Source: UBA685 sp049889495 (lineage in GTDB: Bacteria; Pseudomonadota; Alphaproteobacteria; Puniceispirillales; Puniceispirillaceae). From it: a DNA stretch of 64,000 nt. Made by a program: the position numbers and the translations under genes. How positions within the stretch are numbered: the stretch's first letter is position 1; each line of letters starts with the position of its first letter. The stretch covers positions 19,833 to 83,832 of the forward strand of contig JBMHDH010000002.1 of NCBI GenBank assembly GCA_049889495.1, in the 5' to 3' direction. Shown one piece after another: positions 17,201 through 26,535 of this stretch. The notes beneath the pieces were generated by a model. It was not told the origin of the DNA. It saw only the letters and a list, made by a program, of their open reading frames with translations, and searched no databases.

Positions 17201-18238
17201 CTAGGACCTCTCGCGTTCAAGCAAACATGCATCACCATAGCTGAAAAAGCGGTATTTGTCTGCCACCGCAATTTCATAGGTTTGCTTCATAAATTCATAG
17301 CCAGAAAAGGCACTGACAAGCATCAATAAGGTGGATTTCGGCAAATGAAAATTGGTTAACAACATATCAGCAGAACCAATCGAAAAGCCTGGGGTGATGA
17401 AAATATCTGTTTCCCCTGAAAAAGCCTGAAACTGACCAAATTCTTGCCAAATGGTCTCCAGAATTCGCAAAGATGTTGTCCCAACACAAATGATGCGTCT
17501 GCCATCAGCGCGCGCATCATTGAGCATTTTTGCTGTTGTCTCATCCAATGCACCCCATTCAGAATGCATATTATGATCTTTGATATTATCAACTTTTACA
17601 GGCAAAAAAGTCCCTGCCCCGACATGAAGCGTAACCTCAGCAATCGCAACCCCTTTGGCATCAAGACGGGCGCGCAACTCATCTGTAAAATGCAAGCCTG
17701 CTGTTGGCGCAGCCACCGCCCCGCTATGGCGGGCAAATAGCGTCTGATAGGTTGCTTCATCATCTTCAGATGGGCCATCAGGGCGTTTGATATAAGGCGG
17801 CAATGGCATCGCCCCTTGCGCCAAAATTTCAGCGTCAAGCGCCGTACCAGATGCCGAAAATTGAATGGTAACACCGCCGCCTTCTTCGGTATCAATAATC
17901 TGGCATTGCAAATTATTTTCAAAGGTAACAACGGTTCCAATAGGACATTTTTTGGCTGGCTTGGCAAAGGCAGACCATGTGTCAGAACCAAGGCGTTTCA
18001 ATAGCGTGAATTTCGCCTGCCCCTCACCTCTTTTGCCTGTCAGCAAAGCTGGGATGACTTTGGTGTTATTGACCACCAAAATATCCCCCTCTTTTAAAAT
18101 ATCTGGCAAATCAAAGATATGCTGATGCTGGTGGGTATGATTGCTGCAATTTAACAGACGTGCGCTATCGCGTGGCACAGCAGGATATTGCGCAATCAAC
18201 TCTGGCGGAAGATGGTAATCAAAATCAGTTAATTTCAT
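17201..18238 (-). CDS. queA: S-adenosylmethionine:tRNA ribosyltransferase-isomerase
   Basis: A 345-residue QueA, which transfers the ribosyl part of SAM to preQ1 in tRNA to give epoxyqueuosine. It begins with the typical DFDYHLPPELIAQYPAVPRD, contains VVNNTKVIPALLTG and PTAGLHFTDELRARL, and ends with NFHLPKSTLLMLVSAFSG. It is first of the queA-tgt-queG trio and lies 4 bp after kdsD, so the trio is probably read through from fdhD-mobA-kdsD upstream. No preQ1 riboswitch is expected, since the leader is so short. Confidence 0.97.
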   Translation of the reverse strand: MKLTDFDYHLPPELIAQYPAVPRDSARLLNCSNHTHQHQHIFDLPDILKEGDILVVNNTKVIPALLTGKRGEGQAKFTLLKRLGSDTWSAFAKPAKKCPIGTVVTFENNLQCQIIDTEEGGGVTIQFSASGTALDAEILAQGAMPLPPYIKRPDGPSEDDEATYQTLFARHSGAVAAPTAGLHFTDELRARLDAKGVAIAEVTLHVGAGTFLPVKVDNIKDHNMHSEWGALDETTAKMLNDARADGRRIICVGTTSLRILETIWQEFGQFQAFSGETDIFITPGFSIGSADMLLTNFHLPKSTLLMLVSAFSGYEFMKQTYEIAVADKYRFFSYGDACLLERERS

Positions 18239-18242
18239 GAAA

Positions 18243-19193
18243 TTAGAAAATCTGGATCACACCACAAACCGCAGAGGATACAGACGAGGTCTGGCGCACA
18301 ATCAGGCATTGAATTTTGCTATCTGTCATGATTGCCTCAGCCTCACCAAGTGATGCGGTCTTTTCAATAAAACGAGGGCTTGGGGCCATCACATCACGCG
18401 CGTATAGCTTTTCCAATGATTGTTTTTGCACAAGCATACGGCGCAAATCACCATCTGTGATAATCCCAAGCAAATTGTCAGCATCTCCTACCAAGGCCAG
18501 ACCAAGACGCCCTTCGGTCATGCGGATAATCACTTCTGACATAGCCATATCTGGATCTACAAATGGCAGATTATCTGTGGTCATGCGATCAGAAACTTTG
18601 CCAAGCAAACGTTGTCCCAGCTTTCCACCTGGATGACGAGCGGCAAAATCTTCTGGCTGAAAGCCGCGCTGTTCCATCAACACAACCGCCAACGCATCCC
18701 CAAGAGCCATTGCCGCCATCGATGAGGTGGTCGGTGCCAAATTAAGCGGGCACGCCTCTTTATCAACGCTGGCATCCAAAATCACATCTGCGGCTGCGCC
18801 AAGTGATGATTCCACCCGCCCGATCAGTGAAATAATTTTGACATTCAGACGCTTTAAGGCTGGTAATAAACGCACGACTTCTTCGGTTTCGCCTGAATTT
18901 GATATCAAGATAATGACATCATTTTCGCGTACCATGCCCAGATCACCATGGATCGCTTCTGCAGGGTGCAAAAAGAAAGCGGGTGTGCCAGTCGATGCCA
19001 AAGTTGCCACAATCTTGCGACCAACCAAGCCCGATTTTCCCATACCACAAACAACCAAATGCCCTTGATGCGATAAAATCATCTCAGCCGCTTGCTGAAA
19101 GGGGCCATCTAATGTTGCTTCAAGGCGCATCATGGCACTTTGATAGGTTTGCAATAATGTTCTGGCTGATGCGATTGTGATCTTGTCTGACAT
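18243..19193 (-). CDS. kdsD: D-arabinose 5-phosphate isomerase (KdsD/KpsF family)
   Basis: A 316-residue SIS-domain isomerase converting ribulose-5-phosphate to arabinose-5-phosphate for Kdo and lipopolysaccharide. The SIS domain (residues 30-170) shows VVCGMGKSGLVGRK, HPAEAIHGDLGM and ISNSGETEEVVRL; two CBS domains fill the C-terminus (TEGRLGLALVGDADNLLGII). The other kds genes are not in this window. It sits 4 bp before queA and 59 bp after mobA, in an operon of otherwise unrelated function. Confidence 0.93.
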   Translation of the reverse strand: MSDKITIASARTLLQTYQSAMMRLEATLDGPFQQAAEMILSHQGHLVVCGMGKSGLVGRKIVATLASTGTPAFFLHPAEAIHGDLGMVRENDVIILISNSGETEEVVRLLPALKRLNVKIISLIGRVESSLGAAADVILDASVDKEACPLNLAPTTSSMAAMALGDALAVVLMEQRGFQPEDFAARHPGGKLGQRLLGKVSDRMTTDNLPFVDPDMAMSEVIIRMTEGRLGLALVGDADNLLGIITDGDLRRMLVQKQSLEKLYARDVMAPSPRFIEKTASLGEAEAIMTDSKIQCLIVRQTSSVSSAVCGVIQIF

Positions 19194-19252
19194 GGTTTGT
19201 ACTTACCCATTTCCCCTTCAAAAAGGAAGCTTTATTTTGCGCTAATCCGCCC

Positions 19253-19861
19253 TTATAGCCCACTTTCCATGAGGGCTTCGACATCTTCTGGCCTGTTCAG
19301 ATTCAGAAAAGGATCTGGGCGTGTATCATACGGCAAATAGGCCACATCATATCGCTTTGTGAAGAGGTCAATTTTACGAATTCCTTCATCACATAAAGCC
19401 TGTTCTAAATCTGGCAAAATAGCAACAGACCATAGGCCAATCACAGGATGAGTGCGACCATGGCTTTGCACAGATACCACTTTATGGCCTGATCGGTGAT
19501 CGCGCAAATCTTTGACCAAATGATCTGGCAATAAGGGCGCATCAGTTGGCAGAGTAATCAGCCACTCAATCTGTGTAGCCTCTTTTTGATTGCGCGCCTG
19601 AATATGCGTTAATGCCGCATGTATGCCAGCAAGCGGCCCTTGATGATCTGGCAAGATATCTGACACCACAGGCAGATCATATTGCGCAAAACGCCCCGCA
19701 TCTCCATTGGCATTTAAAAACAAATAGGGCGCATCGGAAAACCGCTCACAAAGATGGGCCAATATGGTTTTGCCTTGATAGCGGATTTCCCCTTTATCAC
19801 CACCGCCCATGCGGCGTGCCAGACCGCCTGCAAGCAAACAAATGGCATAATCATCTGCCAT
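19253..19861 (-). CDS. mobA: Molybdenum cofactor guanylyltransferase
   Basis: A 202-residue MobA that adds GMP to molybdopterin, giving the MGD cofactor needed by FdsA. The nucleotide-binding N-terminus is LLAGGLARRMGGGDKGEI, and the metal-binding segment WLITLPTDAPLLPDHL follows in the middle. It overlaps fdhD by 11 bp, so insertion factor and cofactor synthesis are translationally coupled. That supports a dedicated maturation pair for the formate dehydrogenase at 2.6-7.1 kb. Confidence 0.9.
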   Translation of the reverse strand: MADDYAICLLAGGLARRMGGGDKGEIRYQGKTILAHLCERFSDAPYLFLNANGDAGRFAQYDLPVVSDILPDHQGPLAGIHAALTHIQARNQKEATQIEWLITLPTDAPLLPDHLVKDLRDHRSGHKVVSVQSHGRTHPVIGLWSVAILPDLEQALCDEGIRKIDLFTKRYDVAYLPYDTRPDPFLNLNRPEDVEALMESGL

Positions 19862-20744
19862 CTTGTTTTCCCCCTAGATCTGTGGCTTGGCGAGAGGCTT
19901 TATCGCGTTGTACATCTTCTTTGATATCGTCAAAAATGATGCGTTCAGGCGCAGATAATACCGTGAAACGGGCGCCGCGCATGCGCCCAATCAAGGTTAA
20001 GCCTGCTTGTCTTGCCAATTGCACCCCTGCTTCGGTAAAGCCCGAACGTGATACCAAAATTGGAACCCCCATCATCACTGTTTTTAACACCATCTCGCTT
20101 GTCAGGCGGCCCGTGGTATAGAAAATTTTATCGTCTGCTGAGATATCATACAAAAACATATGACCCGCAATTTTATCGACCGCATTATGCCGCCCGATAT
20201 CTTCGACATAAATGACAGGCTCTGCGCCTTTGGCAAGCGCACAGCCATGAATGGCCCCTGCTTTTAAATAGAGAGAGGGAATAGCATTAATCGCTGCTGA
20301 TAGATGATAGAGCGTGCTGGCTTTCACTTTTTGTTGTGAGGTTAGCTGCATCTTGTCAAATTCATCCATCAAATCACCAAAGACGGTGCCTTGCGCGCAC
20401 CCGCTGGTGCGGACCTTCTTTTGCAATTTGGCTTCATAATCGGTTTCGCGGGCGGTGCGCACCACCACAACCCCAAGATCATCATCAAAATCAATCTCAA
20501 TGATCTGATCATCTGATTTCAGCATATTTTGATTGCGCAAAAACCCCACCGCAAGCGCATCTGGCTGATCACCTAGTGACATGGCCGTGACAATTTCTTG
20601 GCGGTTTAAGAAAATGGTAATGGGGCGTTCTGTCACAACAGGGATCGTGATTTCATTGCCAGAGGCATCAAGCCCTGTTAAGTGCGACGTCAGCTCTGGA
20701 TTATCTGGTGTCGGCATCCATTTATCTAGCGGATTTGCCATCAT
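19851..20744 (-). CDS. fdhD: Formate dehydrogenase accessory protein FdhD/FdsC family
   Basis: An accessory protein of about 297 residues that delivers sulfur to, or holds, the bis-MGD cofactor of formate dehydrogenase. Family features seen are ERPITIFLNRQEIVTAMSLG, YVEDIGRHNAVDKIAG and FYTTGRLTSEMVLKTV. The sulfurtransferase loop reads TSGCAQGTV: only the first of the two cysteines of the E. coli CxxC loop is present. ATG 20744 follows AGCAGGTG; ATG 20741 is an alternative. It is first in a leftward run with mobA (11-bp overlap). Confidence 0.9.
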   Translation of the reverse strand: MMANPLDKWMPTPDNPELTSHLTGLDASGNEITIPVVTERPITIFLNRQEIVTAMSLGDQPDALAVGFLRNQNMLKSDDQIIEIDFDDDLGVVVVRTARETDYEAKLQKKVRTSGCAQGTVFGDLMDEFDKMQLTSQQKVKASTLYHLSAAINAIPSLYLKAGAIHGCALAKGAEPVIYVEDIGRHNAVDKIAGHMFLYDISADDKIFYTTGRLTSEMVLKTVMMGVPILVSRSGFTEAGVQLARQAGLTLIGRMRGARFTVLSAPERIIFDDIKEDVQRDKASRQATDLGGKQDGR

Positions 20745-20904
20745 TATCACCTGCTCTTATTTCGTTATCCTACCCCATAATCACATCACCACCACTTAGG
20801 CATTGATAAAAGCTGGCGGAGCTGTAATTTTGTGATCTATTTGTTTTTACCAAATTTTTCAGATAATGTGTTGAGAAATAAGCCGTTTGAGTACTTAGCC
20901 TATT

Positions 20905-21663
20905 ATGAAATTCCATTTTACCGCCGCAACACATAACCAAGCCCAAGAGCGCATGACATCTTTGGTCGCACGTTATGGTCAACATCCCATGGGTGACTGT
21001 GATGTGATTATTGTGCTTGGTGGTGATGGTCAAATGCTGAATGCGTTGCGCCAAAATATTGATTTTCGCAAAAATATCTATGGCATGAATTGCGGGCGCG
21101 TTGGCTTTTTAATGAATGATTATCAAGAAGATGACCTGCCAAAACGCATTAATGACGCCACCATGGCAAAGATGCGCCCTTTGACCATGATCGCCACCGA
21201 TATTCACGGCAAACAGCATGAAGCCCTTGCGTTTAACGAGGTGTCTTTATTACGCCAAACACATGCCGCAGCGCATATCGCGATCAGCGTAAATGGCCAA
21301 ATTGAAATGGATGAATTGGTCTGTGATGGCGTGATTTTATCAACACCACAAGGCTCAACAGCCTATAATCTATCGGCGCATGGTCCGATTTTACCTATTC
21401 GCTCTGGCTTACTTGCGCTTACCCCTATTTCTGCATTTCGCCCAAGACGCTGGCGTGGTGCGCTTTTGCCCGATAGTTGCAAAGTCGAATTTACTGTTAT
21501 AAATCCTGAATTTCGTTCGCAATCCATCTCGGCTGATAATGTGGAATATCGCGATATTGTGAAAGCACAGATTAAGCAATCACGCAAACATGACATCCGC
21601 ATTTTGCATGACCCACATAATTCATTAAGCGACCGCATCATTAAAGAACAATTTTCGTTCTAA
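20905..21663 (+). CDS. nadK: NAD kinase
   Basis: A 252-residue ATP-NAD kinase making NADP. It has the family signature VLGGDGQMLNAL (GGDG at residues 39-42), the substrate segment CGRVGFLMND and the C-terminal CDGVILSTPQGSTAYNLSAHGP. Length matches the compact alphaproteobacterial form. It is transcribed alone, divergent from fdhD and convergent with the hydrolase gene. Confidence 0.95.
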   Translation: MKFHFTAATHNQAQERMTSLVARYGQHPMGDCDVIIVLGGDGQMLNALRQNIDFRKNIYGMNCGRVGFLMNDYQEDDLPKRINDATMAKMRPLTMIATDIHGKQHEALAFNEVSLLRQTHAAAHIAISVNGQIEMDELVCDGVILSTPQGSTAYNLSAHGPILPIRSGLLALTPISAFRPRRWRGALLPDSCKVEFTVINPEFRSQSISADNVEYRDIVKAQIKQSRKHDIRILHDPHNSLSDRIIKEQFSF

Positions 21664-21701
21664 ACGCTTTTAACCTTCATCAGATCAAGCATTGCGATCT
21701 G

Positions 21702-22673
21702 CTATGAGACAGGCAGGCCAATGCGGTCCCAAAAACGCGTTAAGTGATCCCAAACCATATGATCAACTTTTGCTGTTTCATTAAATAATTCATGTTTGGC
21801 ATCAGCGATCATGACTAAATCAGCTTGCGGCATATAAGTCGCGGCAAAGGCGATCTTTTTGCTATCGACCACCTGTTCTTGTTCAGGGCGCATAACCAAG
21901 GCTGGCATTTTCAAAGATTTATAAAAGGCGGCAATAGACGTATAGCGCGCATAAGAGCCATAGGCGGTTGCCACCCACCCCACTGTGGCCCCATAACGGC
22001 GCAGATGGGGATAATGATGAAACCAATAGGTCTGCCAAGCAAAACCAGCAGGATCATTGGTTAGCATATTATCAGGGTTAAATGCCGCTAACTCAGCCAA
22101 TTCAGGCACTCTGGTAAAAGGGGCATAGGATTTGCTTTTGCCAGCAATTGTTAAAGCATAAGCCAATAATCGGATGCCACTGGCGGGCTTTGCATTTGGC
22201 ACGATCATCGGCGCAGATAAGGCAAGAGAGGCAACCTTATCCCCCCATTTTGATGCAATTAACAAAGCCAGATGCCCGCCCATAGAATGCGCTACGATAT
22301 GGCGTGGATAGCGGTGCCAGCCACAATGTGCCACCAGCGCTTCAAGTGCGGCGATATGGCCATCAAAGCTCTCACAATGCACAGCCAATGTATCGTCACC
22401 CAGATGACCAGAGCGGCCCTGACCTGGCCAATCAATAATCAGGCAATCAAAGCCCATCTGAACCATGCGGCAAGCCACATGTGCGTATTTTTCACAAAAT
22501 TCCGTAAACCCAGGCAAGATCAAAAATTTTGGGGCTTTATCACGTCCTGATCGCCATAAATGCCCCCTGATATTTTGTCCAGATGGCAAAGTAACAAAGA
22601 CATCATCACCGCCAAGAACGGCGTCTTGATAGCGGGGATCTGCCTGAATCATGTCCTGAATAACCTTAGGCAA
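21702..22673 (-). CDS. Alpha/beta hydrolase, lysophospholipase (PldB)-like
   Basis: A 323-residue hydrolase. The oxyanion-hole segment LPGFTEFCEKYAHVA, the conserved DWPGQGRSGH and the nucleophile elbow VAHSMGGHLALL (Ser) follow in the order seen in PldB/monoacylglycerol lipase proteins; a late His in ADAKHELFNE completes the triad. No signal peptide. Its start overlaps the end of the Atm1-like gene by 8 bp, so it is the last gene of the SUF run. The substrate is not known; lysophospholipid or another ester is a family-level guess. Confidence 0.8.
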   Translation of the reverse strand: MPKVIQDMIQADPRYQDAVLGGDDVFVTLPSGQNIRGHLWRSGRDKAPKFLILPGFTEFCEKYAHVACRMVQMGFDCLIIDWPGQGRSGHLGDDTLAVHCESFDGHIAALEALVAHCGWHRYPRHIVAHSMGGHLALLIASKWGDKVASLALSAPMIVPNAKPASGIRLLAYALTIAGKSKSYAPFTRVPELAELAAFNPDNMLTNDPAGFAWQTYWFHHYPHLRRYGATVGWVATAYGSYARYTSIAAFYKSLKMPALVMRPEQEQVVDSKKIAFAATYMPQADLVMIADAKHELFNETAKVDHMVWDHLTRFWDRIGLPVS

Positions 22674-24501
22674 TGCTTAACACTTCATCATCATCAGCTT
22701 TATCAATAAAGCCATCCGATTGTCTGGCCCACATCACTGCATAAAGACCATTTTGCGCTAGCAAATCTTTATGGGTGCCACGTTCGGCGATAACCCCATC
22801 AGACATCACCAAAATTTCATCAGCATCCACAATGGTTGATAAACGGTGCGCGATCACCAAAGTGGTCTGGCTTTTAGAGACTTTATTCAAGGCCAGCTGA
22901 ATATCCTTTTCGGTACGGCTATCAAGCGCAGAGGTTGCTTCATCAAACAAAAAGATAGTGGGTTGTTTCAAAATCGCTCTGGCAATCGCAACACGCTGTT
23001 TTTCACCACCAGATAATTTCAAACCACGTTCCCCCACCAGCGATTCATACCCGTCTGGCAGGCGTTTGATAAAGTCACTAATCGCGGCAAGATCAGCGGC
23101 TTTTTCAATGGCATTTTGATCAGCCCCGAAATGACCATAGCCAATATTATAGCCAATAGAGGCATTAAACATCACCGTATCTTGTGGCACCACCCCAATG
23201 GCGGCACGAACGGTTTCTTGGCGAACCTGGCGGATATCTTGCCCATCAATAGAAATCTGGCCTTGTTGCGGATCATAAAAACGGAATAACAATCGTGAAA
23301 TCGTCGATTTGCCTGCGCCAGATGGCCCGACAATGGCCACTCTCTTGCCTGCTGGCACCTCAAAGGAAACCCCTTTTAAAATCGGCCTGTCAGAATAAGA
23401 GAAATGGACATCTTCAAAACGTATAGCCCCTTTTGACAACCGCAAAGCAGGTGCATTTTCAACATCTGTGATATCTGGTGCCTCTTCAATCAGGCCAAGC
23501 ATACGTTCCAAATCAATGATCGATTGCCGCACTTCGCGATACACATAACCAAGGAAATTCAAAGGCAGATAAAGCTGGAGTAGATAAGTATTCACCGCCA
23601 CAAAATCACCAACAGACATACGCCCTTGCTGAATATCCCAGCCAGCAAACCCCATCACCAAGACCAAACCAACACCAATAATGGCCCCTTGACCGATATT
23701 AACCGCTGCCAATGATGTGCGAGATAACACGGCCGCATCTTCATAATCACGCATGGCTTTATCATAGCGTTGCGCTTCATTTTCTTCATTGTTGAAATAT
23801 TTAACAGTTTCAAAATTCAACAAGCTATCAACCGCTTTGGTTGCTGCTGTTTCATCAGCCTTATTCATACGGCGGCGAAATGCCATCCGCCATTCGGTAA
23901 CACGCATGGTGAAATAGGCATAAAAAAGCACAGTAAAAAAGGTGATGATGGCATAGGGTGCGCCAAATAAATACCATAAGACCGCTGAGACAAAAATCAC
24001 CTCAACCAATAAGGGCACAATTTCAAATGTGGCCATGGTTAAGAGAAATTCGACACCTTTTGCGCCTCTTTCAACCGCTCTGGTCAGCCCACCTGTTTGA
24101 CGATCCAAATGAAATTTTAACGATAATCTATGAAGATGGCGAAAGGCTTGCATTGCGGCGCCACGCACCGCTCTTTGCGCCACTCTGGCAAATAGATATT
24201 GTTTGGCTTCTGCAAAGACTTGCTGGCCAATTCTTGCCAAGGCATAAGCCCCAAGCAAGAACCATAAAATCGTTAAATCAAACCCATTTTCACCATTCAC
24301 CAAATCGACAGATGCGCCATATAAAAGCGGTGTGATCAGATTGGCAAGCTTCGCCAAAACAAGACATAAAAAGGCCAACATAATACGTCGGCGGACTTTT
24401 TTATCACCTTTTGGTGCGGTGAAATAATACAGATCAGATGCCAGCACTCGAAACCGCTGCCAAAATGTGGATTGTGGCAAATCTGTTGATTTATCTGACA
24501 T
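22666..24501 (-). CDS. Atm1-type ABC exporter (fused permease and ATPase)
   Basis: A 611-residue half-transporter of the Atm1/HMT1 group. The six-helix membrane domain (about residues 30-330) includes the long soluble segment with FLLTMATFEIVPLL and KAVDSLLNFETVKYFNNE, typical of Atm1. The nucleotide-binding domain has Walker A GPSGAGKSTISRL, the signature LSGGEKQRVA and Walker B FLFDEATSALD. Bacterial Atm1 exports glutathione-linked compounds and metals and is tied to Fe-S homeostasis, which fits its place 4 bp behind sufA. Lipid-exporting MsbA is less likely given this context and motif set. Confidence 0.88.
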   Translation of the reverse strand: MSDKSTDLPQSTFWQRFRVLASDLYYFTAPKGDKKVRRRIMLAFLCLVLAKLANLITPLLYGASVDLVNGENGFDLTILWFLLGAYALARIGQQVFAEAKQYLFARVAQRAVRGAAMQAFRHLHRLSLKFHLDRQTGGLTRAVERGAKGVEFLLTMATFEIVPLLVEVIFVSAVLWYLFGAPYAIITFFTVLFYAYFTMRVTEWRMAFRRRMNKADETAATKAVDSLLNFETVKYFNNEENEAQRYDKAMRDYEDAAVLSRTSLAAVNIGQGAIIGVGLVLVMGFAGWDIQQGRMSVGDFVAVNTYLLQLYLPLNFLGYVYREVRQSIIDLERMLGLIEEAPDITDVENAPALRLSKGAIRFEDVHFSYSDRPILKGVSFEVPAGKRVAIVGPSGAGKSTISRLLFRFYDPQQGQISIDGQDIRQVRQETVRAAIGVVPQDTVMFNASIGYNIGYGHFGADQNAIEKAADLAAISDFIKRLPDGYESLVGERGLKLSGGEKQRVAIARAILKQPTIFLFDEATSALDSRTEKDIQLALNKVSKSQTTLVIAHRLSTIVDADEILVMSDGVIAERGTHKDLLAQNGLYAVMWARQSDGFIDKADDDEVLSIA

Positions 24502-24505
24502 GATC

Positions 24506-24856
24506 TTAAGCTTCTACTGTAAAGCTCTCGCCGCATCCACAGCGCGCCGCTTCATTCGGGTTGTTAAAGACAAAAGAGCTTGAAAATTTTTCTTCAACCC
24601 AATCCATCTCACTGCCGATTAAAAACATCACAGCAGAGGGGTCGATAAAGACTGTGACATCATCAATGGTTATCGAATCTTCAAATGGTTTTTTTTCAGT
24701 GGCGAATTCCACCACATATTGCAAACCAGAACATCCTGCGGTTTTAATCCCCACCCGCAGGCCAATCGCATCATTATCTGCCTTGGCAAGCAAGGTTTTC
24801 ACATGCGTTAAGGCCTTATCTGTCAGGGTAATGATGGGTTTATTTGGATCAAACAT
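24506..24856 (-). CDS. sufA: A-type iron-sulfur carrier (SufA/ErpA family)
   Basis: A 116-residue A-type carrier that receives Fe-S clusters from SufBCD and passes them on. The three cluster-binding cysteines are seen in KTAGCSGLQY and in the C-terminal RCGCGESF. Located 42 bp behind sufT and 4 bp ahead of the Atm1-like exporter. Sequence alone does not separate SufA from ErpA or IscA; the operon favours SufA. Confidence 0.9.
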   Translation of the reverse strand: MFDPNKPIITLTDKALTHVKTLLAKADNDAIGLRVGIKTAGCSGLQYVVEFATEKKPFEDSITIDDVTVFIDPSAVMFLIGSEMDWVEEKFSSSFVFNNPNEAARCGCGESFTVEA

Positions 24857-24898
24857 GGCGTATCTGCTTTTTGCTATTCGCTAAGGTTTGCTGAATGA

Positions 24899-25318
24899 TT
24901 AAAAGAAATCAAGAGCCATTTTGGCATCTTCGCTCATACGGTCTGGCGTCCATGCTGGGTCCCACACAAGCGTGACTGTCACTTTGGCAACATCGCCGCA
25001 TTGTGCGACCACATCAGCCACTTGCTTTGGCATTTCACCAGCCACAGGACATCCTGGGGCGGTTAATGACATGGTAATTTCCACATCACCTGCCTCATCC
25101 AAGATGATATCATAAATTAAACCAAGTTCATAAATATTCACAGGAATTTCGGGATCTTGCACGGTTTCAAGTGCTGCAATAATGGCCGCTTTATCGGCTG
25201 GCCCATTGTGATCAGCAGAACGTGGACCGATGGCAGTGGCTTGATAGCCTTGTGAGGCATCAGGCAGAAAATCCGCTAGACCTGGCCCATCGTTAAAATC
25301 TTTTGACGCCTTGGTCAT
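24899..25318 (-). CDS. sufT: SUF system maturation protein SufT (DUF59/MIP18 family)
   Basis: A 139-residue protein. A variable 45-residue N-terminus is followed by a DUF59 domain with VQDPEIPVNIYELGLIYDI and the conserved Cys in MSLTAPGCPVAGEMP. SufT helps Fe-S protein maturation under high demand. Its ATG overlaps the sufS stop by 4 bp, indicating translational coupling. Confidence 0.9.
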   Translation of the reverse strand: MTKASKDFNDGPGLADFLPDASQGYQATAIGPRSADHNGPADKAAIIAALETVQDPEIPVNIYELGLIYDIILDEAGDVEITMSLTAPGCPVAGEMPKQVADVVAQCGDVAKVTVTLVWDPAWTPDRMSEDAKMALDFF

Positions 25319-26535
25319 GATTTAAAAATCCTGTTCACTTTTTCCAACGCCTGCGCCAATACATCAAAATCTTGTTTTTGATTATAGATTGCAACAGATG
25401 CACGTGCTGTAGATGATAAGCCAAGCGATTTCATCAAAGGCTGCGCACAATGATGGCCAGCACGTATGGCAACGCCTTCATGGTCAATCAAAGTGGAAAT
25501 ATCATGAGGATGCACATCATCAAGGGTAAAGGAAATCACCCCTGATTTGACGGCAGGCGTTCCCACAAACTGTAACCCCTCAACAGATGACAGCCGCTGC
25601 ATGCCATAGCGGAGCAAATCCATTTCATGATCACGGATATGATCCATACCAATGGCAAGCACATAATCAATGGCCGCACCAAGGCCGATACATTCTGCGA
25701 TTGGCGGGGTGCCTGCTTCAAATCGGGCGGGAATATCCGCATAGGTGGAACGTTCAATTTCCACATCATCAATCATATCACCACCACCAAGGAAGGGCGG
25801 CAAATCTTGCAAGATTTCTTCTCTGCCCCAACAGACCCCAATGCCGCTTGGGCCATAGAGCTTATGACCTGAAAAGACATAGAAATCACAACCAATATCT
25901 TGCACATCCACTGGCATATGCACAACGCCTTGACAGCCATCAATCACAGATAAGGCCCCAGCATCGCGCGCCATTTTGGCAATCTCTTTCACAGGAAAGA
26001 CAGTCCCAAGCACATTTGAGACATGCGGCACTGAGATAATCTTTGTTTTTTCAGTGATCAAAGCTTCAAAGGCGGCTTTGTTAAAATCCCCATCATCTGC
26101 CAAAGGCGCAGCTATTAATTTTGCGCCGCAATTTTGGGCTACCATCTGCCATGGCACAATATTGGCGTGATGTTCTGCGATGGTGATCAGGATCTCATCG
26201 CCTTCTGAAAGATGCGTTGCTCCCCAACATTGTGCAATCAAATTCAATGACATGGTGGCACCAGAGGTAAAAATAACCTCTTTTGTGGAATTCCCATTGA
26301 TTAAGGTGATGACTTTATCACGCACGCCTTCATAAGCATCTGTTGACGCCTCAGACAGATAATGCAAGCCACGATGCACATTCGCATAGGTTTCCCCATA
26401 GGCTTTATGAAGCGCATCAAGTACGATTTGCGGTTTTTGTGATGATGCGGCTGAATCCAAATAGCAAAGCGGTTTGCCATTAACTGTTTGATTTAAAATC
26501 GGGAATTCAGCGCGCAAGGCATCAAAATCTGTCAT
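25315..26535 (-). CDS. sufS: Cysteine desulfurase SufS
   Basis: A 406-residue group II cysteine desulfurase supplying sulfur for Fe-S clusters. The PLP lysine is in FSGHKLYGPSGIGV, the persulfide cysteine in RAGHHCAQPLM, and the N-terminus shows YLDSAASSQKP. It overlaps sufD by 4 bp. The expected acceptor SufE or SufU is not encoded next to it, so sulfur transfer must use a distant or different partner. Confidence 0.96.
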   Translation of the reverse strand: MTDFDALRAEFPILNQTVNGKPLCYLDSAASSQKPQIVLDALHKAYGETYANVHRGLHYLSEASTDAYEGVRDKVITLINGNSTKEVIFTSGATMSLNLIAQCWGATHLSEGDEILITIAEHHANIVPWQMVAQNCGAKLIAAPLADDGDFNKAAFEALITEKTKIISVPHVSNVLGTVFPVKEIAKMARDAGALSVIDGCQGVVHMPVDVQDIGCDFYVFSGHKLYGPSGIGVCWGREEILQDLPPFLGGGDMIDDVEIERSTYADIPARFEAGTPPIAECIGLGAAIDYVLAIGMDHIRDHEMDLLRYGMQRLSSVEGLQFVGTPAVKSGVISFTLDDVHPHDISTLIDHEGVAIRAGHHCAQPLMKSLGLSSTARASVAIYNQKQDFDVLAQALEKVNRIFKS

